A DNA stretch of 64,000 bases, from NCBI GenBank assembly GCA_029204225.1, contig CM055108.1, forward strand, positions 5,004,806 to 5,068,805, given 5' to 3'. A program made the translations under genes and the position numbers. The notes under the pieces were generated by a model. It saw nothing but the letters and a program-made list of their open reading frames with translations. It was not told the DNA's origin and did no database searches. Positions 12,947 to 23,678 of the stretch are shown one piece after another (position 1 is the first letter of the stretch; the number at the start of each line of letters is the position of its first letter). The DNA is from Diphasiastrum complanatum. Lineage: Eukaryota; Streptophyta; Lycopodiopsida; Lycopodiales; Lycopodiaceae.

Positions 12947-14258
12947 CGCAAAACTGCTTGAAACTTCTGTCGTAGGCTAAAAACAGTATGTCGAGGCCAA
13001 CAATGATGTCAGAAGTCGAAAATAATGACTTGCACTTTTTCCCTTACCAGGCCACTCGCCGCTTTTCCACCGATTTGAAAGCCAAATCGGCGTCGCCTTC
13101 TGAAATGCACTCAATTGTCAACTCCCAACAACATGCCCAGTGGAATGGTGAAATTACTTCTGGCGCACTCCGAACACTTTCTCTACTGCAATCACTCTGT
13201 TTTGTTGTACCGTACTTGTAGGTACAGTCCGGGTGCCCTTCCTTTGGAGGTTATAGCCTTTCGTTTTGGTTAAAACGGGCAAAGGACCCAAAAATAGGGA
13301 CTTTTCTAGTTTTTGAACTGTTTCTTCACCTTGAAGAAACTTCACTCTTCACTTGTGAAGGGACCCAACTCCAATTTCAATATGAAAATTTTTAATGAAG
13401 TTGAAGGCCAAAATGCACTTCACTTCTTTAGGGCCCTCTTCAACAACCCTTCAGACTCCATCCAATGGTTGATTCTAATCCAACCATGGATATTCCTTCT
13501 GGATAGCACGAACTGAGCCGTTGATCTTGTAGCTTCTCTATCCAATGAATCTGAGCACTCTTGTGCACTAATGGAGAGTCTTGTAAGCGCTACCCACTCT
13601 GAAACGCTATGGTTTCACCCTGGTTCTACGCGTGAATAGTCTGTGACCTCCTTGTCTACGACCACGTCTCCTCACACTCGTTTTTGCTTGATCTAACTCG
13701 CCTATGGGTCGATTTGAACACAATCTGAGGCCTGGAGCAGGGTCGCCCTACTGATACCAAGTTTGTAGAGTATTCACTCAAGAAATTCCGTGGAGAAGCC
13801 GTGATTTTAGCTCAACTTGACAAAGTGGCTTTTTTCACCTTTTACCGCAAATCTGCTAGGTTATCTGTCTGGAGAAAAATCTCTGACATAAACCTCAGAA
13901 TCTCTCCAAGGTTGGTTGACAGTGTGATTAGCTTCCTTCCTGTCCTTACGACATCCAAAACGGTGCACAAACAGCAAAGAAATCACTAGTTATGTATAAA
14001 CAAAATCGTTACCCCAAACCTGGTTTCAATTTTCGATTGGCTTCAAAATTGTCAATTTTTCACCAGATTTTTCCCTATCTGATGCTATGCACAGGCTAAT
14101 AATCCCTCTGTTGAGCTTGACAAGCCTCTATAAACTAGAAATCGTGCACCAAAGCTTCTCTTTCTGTCTTCAACCTGCCGTAAACCCTGAACTCTCATAA
14201 GACAGTTCTCCTGAAGCTCTCTTCAATGGCGATGTTGTACTGTGTACACTCCTTGTAC
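12947..14258 (-). other. Untranslated leader of copia copy E3
   Basis: About 1.3 kb between the primer site and the gag ATG, with no coding I recognise. It contains a second primer-site-like string, actgataccaa near 13751-13763, matching the first nine bases of the initiator-Met primer site (TGGTATCAG). This may mark an older nested LTR boundary. The section 13330-13540 loosely resembles 3160-3430 near the window start. Confidence 0.5.
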
Positions 14259-14271
14259 GGCTCTGATACCA
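14259..14271 (-). promoter_or_regulatory. Initiator-Met tRNA primer binding site of copia E3
   Basis: The minus-strand sequence TGGTATCAGAGCC is the standard copia primer site that pairs with the 3' end of initiator methionyl tRNA to start minus-strand DNA synthesis. It sits at the inner edge of the LTR, as expected. Confidence 0.9.
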
Positions 14272-14272
14272 A

Positions 14273-14520
14273 CTTAGAATTTGCTTTGCACAGGAACACA
14301 GATCATGCTACACAGTAACACAGACAGAAAACACTCTCCACCGCAAGCTCACATAGCAACTGTATTTCTCAAAATGAAATTACACTGTACATATAGTTGT
14401 TCACTCAGGCAACCCATGCATGACCCAGGTTGCCGTTGGTGAGATGTGTGTCCCATTGACTTGCCTCGTGGCGAGGCCAACTGATCCTTATCCACAGACA
14501 GGACCCACAGTACAGTAACA
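14273..14520 (-). repeat. 5' LTR of copia copy E3 (short)
   Basis: The minus-strand sequence begins TGTTACTGTACTG at 14520 and runs about 248 bp to the primer site. The inner end is ...TTCTAAGT rather than the usual CA, so the exact border is uncertain. The short length separates E3 from the roughly 660-bp LTR group of E1, E2 and the 46-kb element. Sequence to the right of 14520 is in frame with the histone-like coding region, so E3 appears to have inserted into or beside that gene. Confidence 0.6.
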
Positions 14521-14526
14521 CAATGA

Positions 14527-15351
14527 TTCTACTTTAATTCTAACTACGAGTCCACCCTGGTGGAATCCCAATCACAGGGAAATGCACCACCACCGCCTCG
14601 TCCACCACCACCTCCTCCTAGGCCAAGGGGCAGAAGAAGAGACCCACCTTGGCTCAAGGATATTCGAAAGTTATAGAAGACCAATAATCTTCTGATTCCG
14701 AAAGCTCACATACAGAGATCCATCAGACAGGTTACAAGAAGTCTATTTATAGATGTGAGATGGATTGTAATGGCAATAGAGGCGCTGCACACTACATATG
14801 AGGATTTCCAAGTGAAATTTTTTTCAGAAACTGTTGTTGCACCTGTCCATGCCAAGAGCGTAACCATCATGCCCAAGGATTTCAACATTGTGTTCAGGCT
14901 ATGGGACACATATGACAAATTTGTATAGTACTTTAGACATGCTCATTCCTCTCCTCCAAAACAAGATTCAGAGAGGAGAAAACGAAAGCAATCTCAACCA
15001 TCTCAGCTTGTTTTTCTTATACAGAGTGGGAGTGTTTCAAAGAAGAGGAGGTCTCATGACCCTCCTAATAAAACGAGGGATTTTTCAAAGCCATCTCCTC
15101 TGAATGAGATTCTATCTAGTAGGCAATCTCCTCCCAAGTCTCCTTCTTCTCCTCCCAAAACTCCATTTTTATCTTCTCTTGCTAAATCTTCCTCTCCTAA
15201 TAAATCTCCTCCTCCTTTAAAATCTTAGTCTCCTCCTACCCCCATAAATATTAGCTCCCTACCTCTTGTTCTAGGAAATGATCTAGATGATTTTGTAAAT
15301 GTAAAGGTAGAATCAATGTTGAAGGGTTTGCACATCCCAAGGCAACCCTAA
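14527..15351 (+). pseudogene. Histone H3-fold (CENH3-like) protein with Pro/Arg head and SPxK tail, broken by stops
   Basis: A single frame of 275 codons with in-frame TAG codons at 14674, 14926 and 15226 and an end at 15349-15351; there is no frameshift. Codons from about 14581 give a Pro/Arg-rich head (PPPPRPPPPPPRPRGRRR). From 14656 to about 14902 the translation aligns without gaps over about 82 residues to the H3 core: KDIRKL for REIRKY, LLIPK for LLIRK, VHAKSVTIMPKDF for IHAKRVTIMPKDI. Features more like plant CENH3 than H3 are LLIP, Arg-Trp at the start of helix 2, and KDF. Loop 1, however, has H3 length. The tail has basic clusters (RRKRK, KKRRS) like a nuclear signal, then repeated SPPK/SPNK motifs. 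The canonical H3 tail is absent. The first TAG replaces a conserved Gln (one-base change). The region begins just beyond the E3 copia LTR, so its 5' part may be lost. H3 family membership is well supported; host pseudogene versus transposon-captured gene is open. Confidence 0.75.
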
Positions 15352-17061
15352 CCCTAGTTGATAAGTGAGAGGAATTTGGCACCATGCGTGTGTAAGTCCA
15401 ACCTGATGATCACATAGAGATTTGATTAATTAGAAAGTCAATGAAAGGACATTTCTATCTTTTTGCGGGACTTTTAATGTCACAGGGCCTAAATGTTAAG
15501 TTAGTGAATAAAGTTGGGTTTCCCTCCAATTTGGATGGTTCTCACTCTATTTTAAATTTGAATAATTAGGGAGGCAAAAATGGACCAATAGGCTTCAAAG
15601 GCCAAGGTCCTCCTCTCTACTATAAAAAGGGACCAACTCGAGTTCCTACAAAAGTTCATTTCCTCATTTCAATAAAGCAGATTGGTTCTCTTCAGGAATG
15701 GATTGATGAATGTCCTTGCTCTCTATCACTTTTCCTCCATCTCTCATGCTTTCTTTGGCTTTTGCTAATTGTTGGATCTGAATGCTATTGGGATTGTATG
15801 TTATTATACTTTTTATGAGAGAGAAAGGGAGAGAGAAAAAAAGTAAGCTATCTTTGTTGTGGATGTGTAGTGTTAATGATTGTAGTGTTAATGGTTAGGG
15901 TTAATCGATGTTATAATTAGATGTGGATCTTTCATTCATGTTGAAATATGAACTATATTATTGCTCTCATGGGAATAAACCTTCACGTGACATCTAACTT
16001 CGTCTCTTTGATGCTAGATTGACTAGTTCTTGGATTCAGGTTGGGCAAGGAAATAAACCCACTACAATCAATTTTGAATGACAATTATTTTTGTGGTTTA
16101 TCTGTATTACTTTCGTCACCCCCTACACTTGCCTTTGTAAATACTCCTCAATATATACAGTATGACCAATTGTTAAACACATATCTTAAAGCTTTAGGTC
16201 CTCGATATAGTTTTGAGGTGCCAAAGACCAACGTTGGTCTTCCCCTTTCTAAATTAGATACAAGTGAATTAGAAAGTAGGGATAAAATGCTAGGTGACAA
16301 TATAGGAGGTGGGGCAATTCAATACTGGATTGGGTTTTTCCATACCCCATTGTTCATAGATGTAGCATTGTTTCCCCTTCAATTCATGGCTGCATTTGAT
16401 TTTTCTGATTTCAAAATTCTACACAATGATATGCTCCAATACATCAGACCGGGGACTCTAATTCTTGTGCTCCCATACATAATAAAGTAAGTGTTTTTTT
16501 TTCAGATTTTATTAAGTTGAATTTTTCATATGAATTTTGATTTCACATTCATTATCATAAATTTATTGTTTTTAGATTGCAGTGATCATTGGAGCTTATA
16601 TGTGTTGTCCTTATACGTCTGATGAGGGTGTGTGTAATCCAGTTTGTTTAAAAATAAACTTTATTACACATCCTCAATTGCTAATCACTCTTGCTTATGC
16701 TATTGTTGTGAATTTGTTAATTCCATTTTTCATGCTTTTTGGTTATGCTAGTAAAGGTTTCTCCATAAGCAATGATATTGAGCATTTGAGCTAACCTCCA
16801 TCTCATCTCTCTCACTCTCTCGCACCCTCTTCCCCTCTCTTCTTCTTATCTTCTTCGCTTCTCTTTCACCCTCAGCCATGATGAATGCTAGTGTAGTGGA
16901 GTGAAGTTAATGATGGGTAGTGTTAGTGGTGAGTAGAGTTAAGGGAGAAAGTAGAGAACTATCTAAAAGTAGTATCTATGCATAGTTAGGTGCCTATCTA
17001 GTGATCTAACCCTTGTTGACAGGCGGTAGGGCTATACTACATGAGATAATCGACCCTATAG
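15352..17061 (+). repeat. Ty3/gypsy LTR-like region
   Basis: It ends at a tRNA-Asp type primer site (17062-17079), so it should include a gypsy LTR. It has a TATA-like ctactataaaaaggg near 15620 and an AATAAA near 15671. The stretch around ccaatagg...tataaaaagg resembles 33025-33065, and 16670-16825 is nearly duplicated at 33132-33290. The left LTR border was not found. A hypothetical two-exon coding region lies inside (16041-16797). The stretch 16800-17060 is a CT-rich run followed by unremarkable sequence. Confidence 0.55.
16041..16797 (+). CDS. Hypothetical two-exon protein, family unknown
   Basis: An open stretch of about 149 codons (16041-16490) ends at a good 5' splice site, AAG|GTAAGT at 16487. 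A matching 3' site, TTTTTAGATTGCAG, lies near 16581. Joining them continues the frame through GAYMCCPYTSDEG to a stop near 16797. The second exon has a hydrophobic stretch (LLITLAYAIVVNLLIPFFML), a possible membrane segment. I do not recognise the family. The second exon is repeated at 33132-33240 with a three-base, frame-preserving difference, which hints at coding but could be chance within a shared LTR segment. It could equally be an accidental frame inside LTR sequence. Confidence 0.3.
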
Positions 17062-17079
17062 TGGCGCTGTTGCCGGGGA
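17062..17079 (+). promoter_or_regulatory. tRNA-Asp type primer binding site of a gypsy element
   Basis: TGGCGCTGTTGCCGGGGA matches, with one difference (T for C at the sixth base), the complement of the 3' end of plant tRNA-Asp. This primer is used by Athila/Tat-type Ty3/gypsy elements. Less than 100 bases downstream the sequence becomes a copia gag, so the gypsy internal region is lost. Confidence 0.8.
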
Positions 17080-17157
17080 TAGGTTTTCACTAACTAATAT
17101 AGCTGTATTTTCACTATTTCTTGCTTTTTGGAGTAGTTTTAGGTAGATTTTTAGAGG

Positions 17158-18315
17158 ATGGCCCTCCACTACATTAAGATGAATGTCTCTAATGAGATAT
17201 TGAGGGAGATAGGTACTTGTACAACAACCAAAGAAGCTTGGGATTGTCTCAAGACTATCTATGAGGCTAAGAAAACCTCTAGGCTTCTCACTCTTAGGAA
17301 TCAAATCTTTCAAAGTGGCCAAAAGAGTGATGAGAGTACATTTAGTTATGTTTTGAGAGTAAAAGATATTCATAGAGAACTTGCTTGTATTGGTGATTCC
17401 ATCAAACAAAATGAGCTAGTCCAAGTCATTCTCAATGGATTGAGAAGTGAATTTGATAACCTTGTCCAATCCTATGCCATTAAGGAGGAGCTACCAAGTT
17501 CGGAGGCTCTCCAAAGTGTGCTAATTTCTGAAGATTCAAGACAAGAGTACAAGCTCTTGAGGATGGACAAGCTTTCTCTCACTCATAATCATGGCAAAGC
17601 TCTATTTGCCAAGGATAAGCACAAAGGGAGGAGCAAGAACCAACATCAACAATCCTCAAGCAAGGACAAAGTCAAATCCAAAGGTGAGGAGGAAGATGAT
17701 TCCTCTAATGCTTCGAAGAAGAAGATCAAGTGCTTTTATTGTGGCAAGAAAAGCCATTATGCCACCAATTGCTTCAAGAAGAAGAATCAACTCAAGCAAG
17801 CCAACATTTCCAATGAGAAGGAAGACACTATTGCAAGTGATGGAGAGGGATCTCTTATGGTCTCTAGTTTCTCATATACTCCTTTCAAGAAGGATGGCCT
17901 ATGGTATATTGATAGTGGAGCCTCTTCACATATGTGTAGCTCCAAGGACTCTTTCTCTTATATTGCACCTTATGATGGAGTCAAGAAATCAATATACACT
18001 GCAAATGATTTTGAATGTCCTATTGAAGGCATAGGGAACATTTCCTTGAAGCTTGCATCCTCTAAAGTTCTTTCTCTCTCTAAATTTCTTTATGTACCTA
18101 AGCTTACTAAGAATCTTATTAGTGTTGGCCAATTGCTTGATAATGGCCTTGATGTAAAATTCAATGTTGATACTTGCACTATCAAGAAGAATGATGAGAT
18201 ACTTGCATCAGGATCTAGATTTGGAGGCATCTATAAACTAGATCCAAATGAGTATGTGAATGCTTGTAATGTTGCTCTTGTGAACAAGGCTCTCTATGGA
18301 GGAATTATGGCATAG
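17158..18315 (+). pseudogene. copia E4 gag-zinc knuckle-protease
   Basis: The frame of 385 codons holds gag from IKMNVSNEIL, LVQVILNGLRSEFDNLVQ, the CCHC knuckle, the protease WYIDSGASSHM and VLSLSKFLYVPKLTKNLISVG. The gag N-terminus (about 60 residues) is missing at the junction with the gypsy leader. A frameshift near 18290 separates it from the pre-integrase motif ELWHRRLGHPN at 18300. Confidence 0.9.
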
Positions 18316-20427
18316 GAGGTTGGGACATCCCAACTACAAATCCATGCTCTCTATCATCAAAGAAGCCAAAGCTATTGGCTTGCCAAAATCATTCTCCAAG
18401 AAGATCAAGCCTTGTGAGGCTTGTGCTATTGCTAAATCTCACAAAAAGCCATTTACAAGATCTTCTATCAAAAGAAAGCATCCTTTGGAGTTAATCCACT
18501 AGGATGTGCATTTCTCATCAACTACAAGCAAGGGAGGAGCCACTTGTTTGGTTACTTTCATTGTTGATTTCACAAAATTCACTTGGATATATCTTCTTGC
18601 TTCTAAATCTATGGTGTTTGATCATTTCCTTATTTTCAAAGCTTATGTAGAGAAGCAATTCTCATTCAAGATTAAAGCTCTTAGAAGTGATGGAGGTGGT
18701 GAATATATCTCCAATACATTTCATGATTTTTGTGAGCTTGAAGGCATCAAAAGAGAGTTCTCTTGTGCCTACTCTCCATCTCAAAATAGAGTGGCCAAGA
18801 GAAAGAATAGATCTATATGTGAATGTGAAAAATCTATGAGAATTGAGGCATCTTTTCCCAAAGATTTTTGGGGAGAAGCCATTAATTGTGCAAATTATCT
18901 TTGCAATAGGCTCCCACATATAGCTCTTGGAGGAAAGTCACCATATGAAATCTTATATTTGAAGAAGCCTAAGGTTGAGTTTTTGGATGCATATGCTTTG
19001 TCCATATAACCTTGGAAACAAGGAAGAAGGAAGATCCTAGTGCATGCAAAGGGATCATGGTTGGATACTCATCCACCAAGAAGGCCTATAGAGTTTTTAT
19101 ACTCTCTACTTCTCAAGTTATTGAAAGTAGAGATGTTGTCTTTCATGAAGATCAACACTCATCTTTTGAAGAGGCCGAGATCAAGAAGTCTATGGATACA
19201 TCACCAATTATTGATTTTGAAGACAATCATGATGTGATGGGGTTGAGATTTGAAGAAAACTCTCCTCGTATTTTCTCACCAAGAAGATCCATGAGAGATA
19301 GATCCGAGCCTAAGAGGCTCTCATATGTTAACAAAGGCAAACAAGTGGATCTTGATTCCACTAATTATGTTTTTTATGTCTCTATTGAAGAGCCAAAGAA
19401 TGTACAAAAGGCACTCAATACCAAGGAGTGGTATGATGCCATGAAGCAAGAGTATGATGCATTGATCACCAACAATACTTGGGAGCTTGTGGATCCTCCA
19501 TCCAAAAAGCATGTGATTGGTTGCAAGTGGATATTTCGGATCAAGTTCAATCATGATGGCACCATCAACAAGTATAAAGCAAGATTATGTGCCAAAGGAT
19601 GTTTTTAAATCCATGGCCTTGATTATGAGGAGACCTTTGTATCCATTGCAAAGATGGTGACAATAAGAATTCTTATCTCTCTTGCTTGTTTCTATAAGTG
19701 GAAGGTGTTCCAATTAGATGTATCCAATGCTTTTTTAAATGGTTATCTTGAGGAGGAGATCTATATGGAACAGCCTCAAGGATTCATCAAGGATGAGTCC
19801 AAAGTGTGCTTGCTTTTCAAAAGTCTTTATGGACTCAAGCAAGCACCAAGATCATGGTATTCAAGACTTAATTCTTTTCTTATCTCACTAGGATTTACTC
19901 TTAGTGACTATGATCCTTCCATGTATCTACAGTTTGTTGATAGCAATATTGTCATTCTTCTAATTTATGTTGATGACATTATTCTTTGTGGAAGTTGTAT
20001 CAAGCTAGTTGATGAAACTAAGCTAGCACTTGGATGTGAGTTTAAAATGCAAGATCTAGGAGAGATACATTACATCCTAGGCCTAGAAATTTTTTTTTGT
20101 GAAAATCATGTCTTTATATGCCAATCTAGATATGCTCACTCTATGTTGAAAAAATTCCATATGGAAAATTCTAAGAGCATAGATACTCCAATGGAGCAAT
20201 TTGTAAAATATTCTAATAAAGGTGATGAAATATCCTTTGAGGACATCACACTTTTTAGGAGTCTTGTAGGCTCCTTGATTTGGCTTACCATTATTAGGCT
20301 CGATCTAAGTTTTTGTGTGCACAAATTGAGTCAATTTATGCAAGATCCTAAGATCCATCATTGGAAGATGGCCAAGAGGATTCTAAGATATGTATCTTCA
20401 TCTTGTGATTATGGCTTGAAGTTGTAG
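18296..20427 (+). pseudogene. copia E4 integrase and reverse transcriptase, broken
   Basis: Integrase runs from ELWHRRLGHPN; the stop at 18502-18504 falls just before DVHFSST. It continues with TFIVDFTKFTWIYL, RSDGGGEYIS and NRVAKRKNR, where the residue aligned with the catalytic Glu (AERKNR) is Lys. A frameshift lies near 19005. RT starts with WELVDPPSKK and CKWIFRIKFN, is cut by TAA at 19606-19608, and continues with LDVSNAFLNGYLEEEIYMEQ, SLYGLKQAPRSW and the YVDD site at about 19967-19978. It ends at TAG 20425-20427. RNase H is gone. At least two frameshifts and two nonsense codons make this copy inactive. Confidence 0.9.
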
Positions 20428-20519
20428 AGCCTCTCTACAAAATAGAATCAAAGATTCAATTAAATTGAGATTAAACCTACTTGTAAACAACAAAGTAAAC
20501 AATCACAAAACAATAAAGG

Positions 20520-21415
20520 TTAAGAGTTTACGATTGGAAACAATCCATGGGATTTCATAAAAGCCTTAAGGCCGGCATATCCATGATCATAACCTTGCTT
20601 GTACTCCGCGGCGGTCATGTGTCTTCCAAAATCACTAAGCTACATTCAACAAAAAAACATAGTTTAGAAATACAATATAGTTTAGCAATAAAAAACATTA
20701 ACAATCTCACTATAAAAATAGAATCATATTAAAAAATATTACACTTACAAATTGGACCTCTAGATTGTCCCTTCCTCCTGATCCCAAGTGACTTTGGCCA
20801 TGTTTTAAGAGCTTCTCGGTGGTGGCCCTACGTTGTTGTTCATACTTTTGGGGATTGTTTTGCAACAATTCCCCTTTCACCTTCCTCCAATCCCTTTTGG
20901 AGCACCATCTAGGCTTTGTGGTATTCTTGAAATTCCTCATGACTCTTCTCATCAATTGCCTTTTGTTTCGAATCCAAAGGCACATTGTATTCAAGGCCCA
21001 AGTCATACTAAAAGCATTGGATTGAGGAAATTCAAAATACAAAGTCTCTATTATTTTAATTTTGTCTTCAAGCGATTGGGAGGACCAATCGATCATGTAA
21101 TATCTACCAAAATATAAAGCAACTAAATCACGCAAATGGGCATGAACTACATTGCCACGCGTATTTTTTATAACTCCACCACATGGATTAAGATCATAAT
21201 ACACACTACACAATTTTTGGGAAGGGGCATCTTCGGAAGCTCTTCTCTCGGATGATTCACCTGAAGAAGATAACACAAGTTTTTTTTATTCTATCTCTTT
21301 GTTGAGGAGATAGATTCTCAAACAACTCTTGATTATATTCTTTGGGCTTCTCATGAGCTCTTCTCCTAGATGGTCTCCCACTTGACCTTCCACTTGACCT
21401 ACCACTTGAAGACAT
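20520..21415 (-). pseudogene. Transposase_24-like (Ptta/En/Spm) gene, two exons, one homopolymer frameshift
   Basis: The ATG at 21415 starts a Ser/Arg-rich head (SSGRSSGRSSGRPSRRR). A run of eight A on this strand (21280-21287) shifts the frame; the rest reads LSSSGESSERR and on to LEVQF. A 5' splice site (TTT|GTAAGT, intron start 20749) and acceptor (TTGAATGTAG, intron end 20640) define a 110-bp intron in phase 0. Exon 2 (20639-20520) gives LSDFGRHMTAAEYKQGYDHG... and a TAA. The middle matches the layout of plant Ptta/En/Spm Transposase_24 proteins: GRYYMIDWSSQSLEDKIKII, then WRKVKGELLQNN, then a Lys/Arg-rich segment ending HGQSHLGSGG. Such proteins accompany TNP2 in CACTA elements and are thought to bind DNA. 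A TNP2 remnant lies 3.5 kb away on the other strand. The frameshift could be a sequencing error, in which case the gene is intact. Confidence 0.6.
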
Positions 21416-21750
21416 TGTATCAAAGAAAAACTTTAAAAGTTAGAAAGTATTGGAGAATGGGAGTGAAAGAGTATTGAAGACTTTTAGGGTAGAAGAGTAA
21501 GCAATGACAAGAAAGCAATAGATTAATAGTAAGCAAGAACAAACAAGATCATTAGAGCAAGCAAAAGCAAGAGCAAGATCACTAGCAATGAAGAGCAACC
21601 AAAAGCAAGCAAGCAAGATCTATAGAGCTTAGAAGAGCAATAGCAAGCAAGAGCACTAAATACTAGATTAGAAAACCTATAAAACTTGAAAGCAAAAGAA
21701 GAGGAGCAAGAATGCTCGCGAAAATGCTATTTTATTGGCATTCAAGTTTC
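21416..21750. other. Gene-less purine-rich stretch upstream of the Transposase_24-like gene
   Basis: The plus strand carries many imperfect repeats of aagcaagagcaa-type words at 21480-21690. I see no coding. It separates the gene's ATG from the palindrome array starting at 21751 and may hold its promoter. Confidence 0.5.
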
Positions 21751-21823
21751 GCGTGGATTATCCACGCAGAAGTTATCCATGCATGGATAATCCACGCGAT
21801 ATCCACGCGTGGATGTTCCACGC
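21751..21823. repeat. Palindrome array A (GCGTGGA / TCCACGC words)
   Basis: In 73 bases the heptamer GCGTGGA and its complement TCCACGC occur at least six times, as GCGTGGATTATCCACGC, TCCACGCGTGGA and close variants such as TCCATGCATGGA. Parts repeat almost word for word in the array at 28776-29170 (TCCACGCAGAAG.TATCCA; TGGATGTTCCACGCA). This looks like clustered protein-binding sites, as in the subterminal regions of CACTA elements, but that is inference. Confidence 0.85.
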
Positions 21824-22920
21824 ATTTTTTTTCCCCTTTCTTGGCATGTGAGAGGGTCCCCCACATGGGCTTGCACGCTTCAAATGTCATTCAATATTCT
21901 CATAATCTTTTCTAGATTTTATGAAATATTTTATTGTAGGATTTTACATAAAATATATTTTTTAATATGATGGAATGTAAGAAAATCAATTTGAAGATCA
22001 TTATGGTAGTATTTAATTGTTAAAACTAGTTTTATATTGTTATAAATTTTATTTTTCTTGAGATTTGACATACAAGACAAAATCATGAGATAAGAAATAA
22101 TACATATTATTATTAAACAAGTAATTTGACAAGTTTTTTAAATATTTTATGACATAATTTATGTCAAATCGGTGATGCCATAAAACATTTAGTTTATTGA
22201 TAATCTAGGTGTCATAGATTTGATATAATTTGATGACATAATTACATGATCAAATAAAAAAAATTTGTTTTTGTCATGTGGCCTCTTAAATGGTTGCATG
22301 GGCTCATTTTAGATTCATGATCAAAAGCATTTATGTTATATTGAGGACCTTAGTGATATGTGACCTATATGATAAATCTTTTTAATTGTTGGTGTGTGAA
22401 CTATCATTTAGCATTGTAATAAAGATGTTGATCAATGGTGTGTTATCTAGTATATGATTTCTTGCATACAAAGCAACCATAGATAGAAAGGGCGAATGCA
22501 TATTGCTCGTCATGAGATACCATGGCACACTAGGCCAATCCAAAAAGATTTATCTTTAACTAACTCAAGCCAAATATTAATTAATCAAATGAGTGATTGA
22601 GTGGGCAATGAATCAATTGAGTATATGACTGATTGTTTGATTTTGATCATTCCATCTTGAAAGTTATTGGACCAGTTTTAGCCAGAATATGATGAGAGGA
22701 TACCATGTACATGCACACAATGCAAAGGCCTTGGGATTCGGACAAGGAGGATTGTCAACGATCATATTTGGGCCAATGGAGTGCACACAAAGAATCCAAG
22801 AGTACAAGAGATAAACTCTTTAAAGTATTTTTGGAAATGCTTTAACCTTTGACCCTTATGACACTTCAAGTATAGTTTGGCCAATAAATATTGAGCGATA
22901 GGATGAGTGCCACGATACTT
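21824..22920. other. AT-rich stretch without a recognised gene
   Basis: No open frame of note, no known domain and no repeat boundary. The text is AT-rich with many short poly-T/A runs. Confidence 0.6.
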
Positions 22921-23085
22921 TGAAGTTAATTTCTCACTTGCTTCTAAAAGGAAAAATCCAAATAGAATATTTAGATGAAGTTAATCTCTCACTTGCTTCT
23001 AAAAGGAAAAATCCAAATGGAATGATTAGATGAAGTTAATCTCTCACTTGCTTCTAAAAGAAAAAATCCAAATAGAATGATTAGA
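22921..23085. repeat. 55-bp tandem repeat, three copies
   Basis: Units start at 22921, 22976 and 23031, each beginning TGAAGTTAAT and ending near TTTAGA/ATTAGA, with only a few differences between copies. A fourth copy begins (tgtagctaat at 23086) and decays. It has no coding value that I can see. Confidence 0.95.
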
Positions 23086-23137
23086 TGTAGCTAATCTTGA
23101 TTTCCATATTCAATCACCCATAATAGACTCATTCACG

Positions 23138-23140
<3 letters not shown>

Positions 23141-23190
<50 letters not shown>
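23141..23190. repeat. (GA)n microsatellite, about 50 bp
   Basis: Uninterrupted GA dinucleotides. Long Ser-Leu or Glu-Arg frames across it are artefacts of the repeat. The following 23191-23527 holds no recognised gene and ends in a GT-rich stretch (gtgtgtgtgcgtgc). Confidence 0.97.
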
Positions 23191-23192
<2 letters not shown>

Positions 23193-23524
23193 ACCAACAC
23201 TCCCAAAATCTAGGAAGGTGTGTAGCACTTGTTTTCTTTTGTTAAAGGCATGGTTCAAATGTTTTTTGTTGGAAGATAAGTTCCACAAAAAAGCCCAAAC
23301 GCCACAGGGAGGGAGCATGTGGTGGCATTTTGGAGTAGGATATAATCGTGTAGTTCGGGAGTTTTGATTAGCACTCTATAATGTTCTCTCTATTTTTCTC
23401 TTCATGTGTGTTTAGGGTCGGTGTGGGTGGGTGTGTGTGTGCGTGCATGTGTTTGTGTGTGTTTGTATGTGTGTTTCATGCTACTGGTTTACGGTTTGTG
23501 TTATATATTAATTTATGTTTCATG

Positions 23525-23655
<131 letters not shown>

Positions 23656-23678
23656 GATACATCTAACATTTTCAACTT

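Larger units (their letters stand above)
10578..14520 (-). mobile_element. Ty1/copia copy E3, 3' truncated (no RT or RNase H)
   Basis: From right to left: a short LTR (14273-14520), a primer site complementary to initiator-Met tRNA (14259-14271), a long leader (12947-14258), gag, zinc knuckle, protease, pre-integrase and integrase. The element stops at the integrase-RT linker near 10578, where the E2 LTR abuts it. RT, RNase H and the 3' LTR are absent. The same family appears at 33340-34945 on the plus strand, where integrase and RT survive. Confidence 0.85.
17158..20427 (+). mobile_element. Ty1/copia copy E4, both ends truncated
   Basis: The copy begins inside gag (ALHYIKMNVSNEIL) next to gypsy leader sequence and ends after RT (RILRYVSSSCDYGLKL) at 20427, before RNase H. 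No LTR or primer site is present on either side. Gag, zinc knuckle (CFYCGKKSHYATNC near 17730), protease (WYIDSGASSHM near 17903), pre-integrase, integrase and RT are in normal copia order. Confidence 0.9.

Noticed and set aside
13751-13763. Second copia primer binding site
   Set aside because: Only nine bases match the initiator-Met site and no LTR border is evident beside it. Kept as a note under the E3 leader.
16041-16490. Retroviral-type envelope gene
   Set aside because: It is next to a gypsy LTR and the second exon is hydrophobic, but there is no signal peptide, no cysteine pattern and no recognisable homology.
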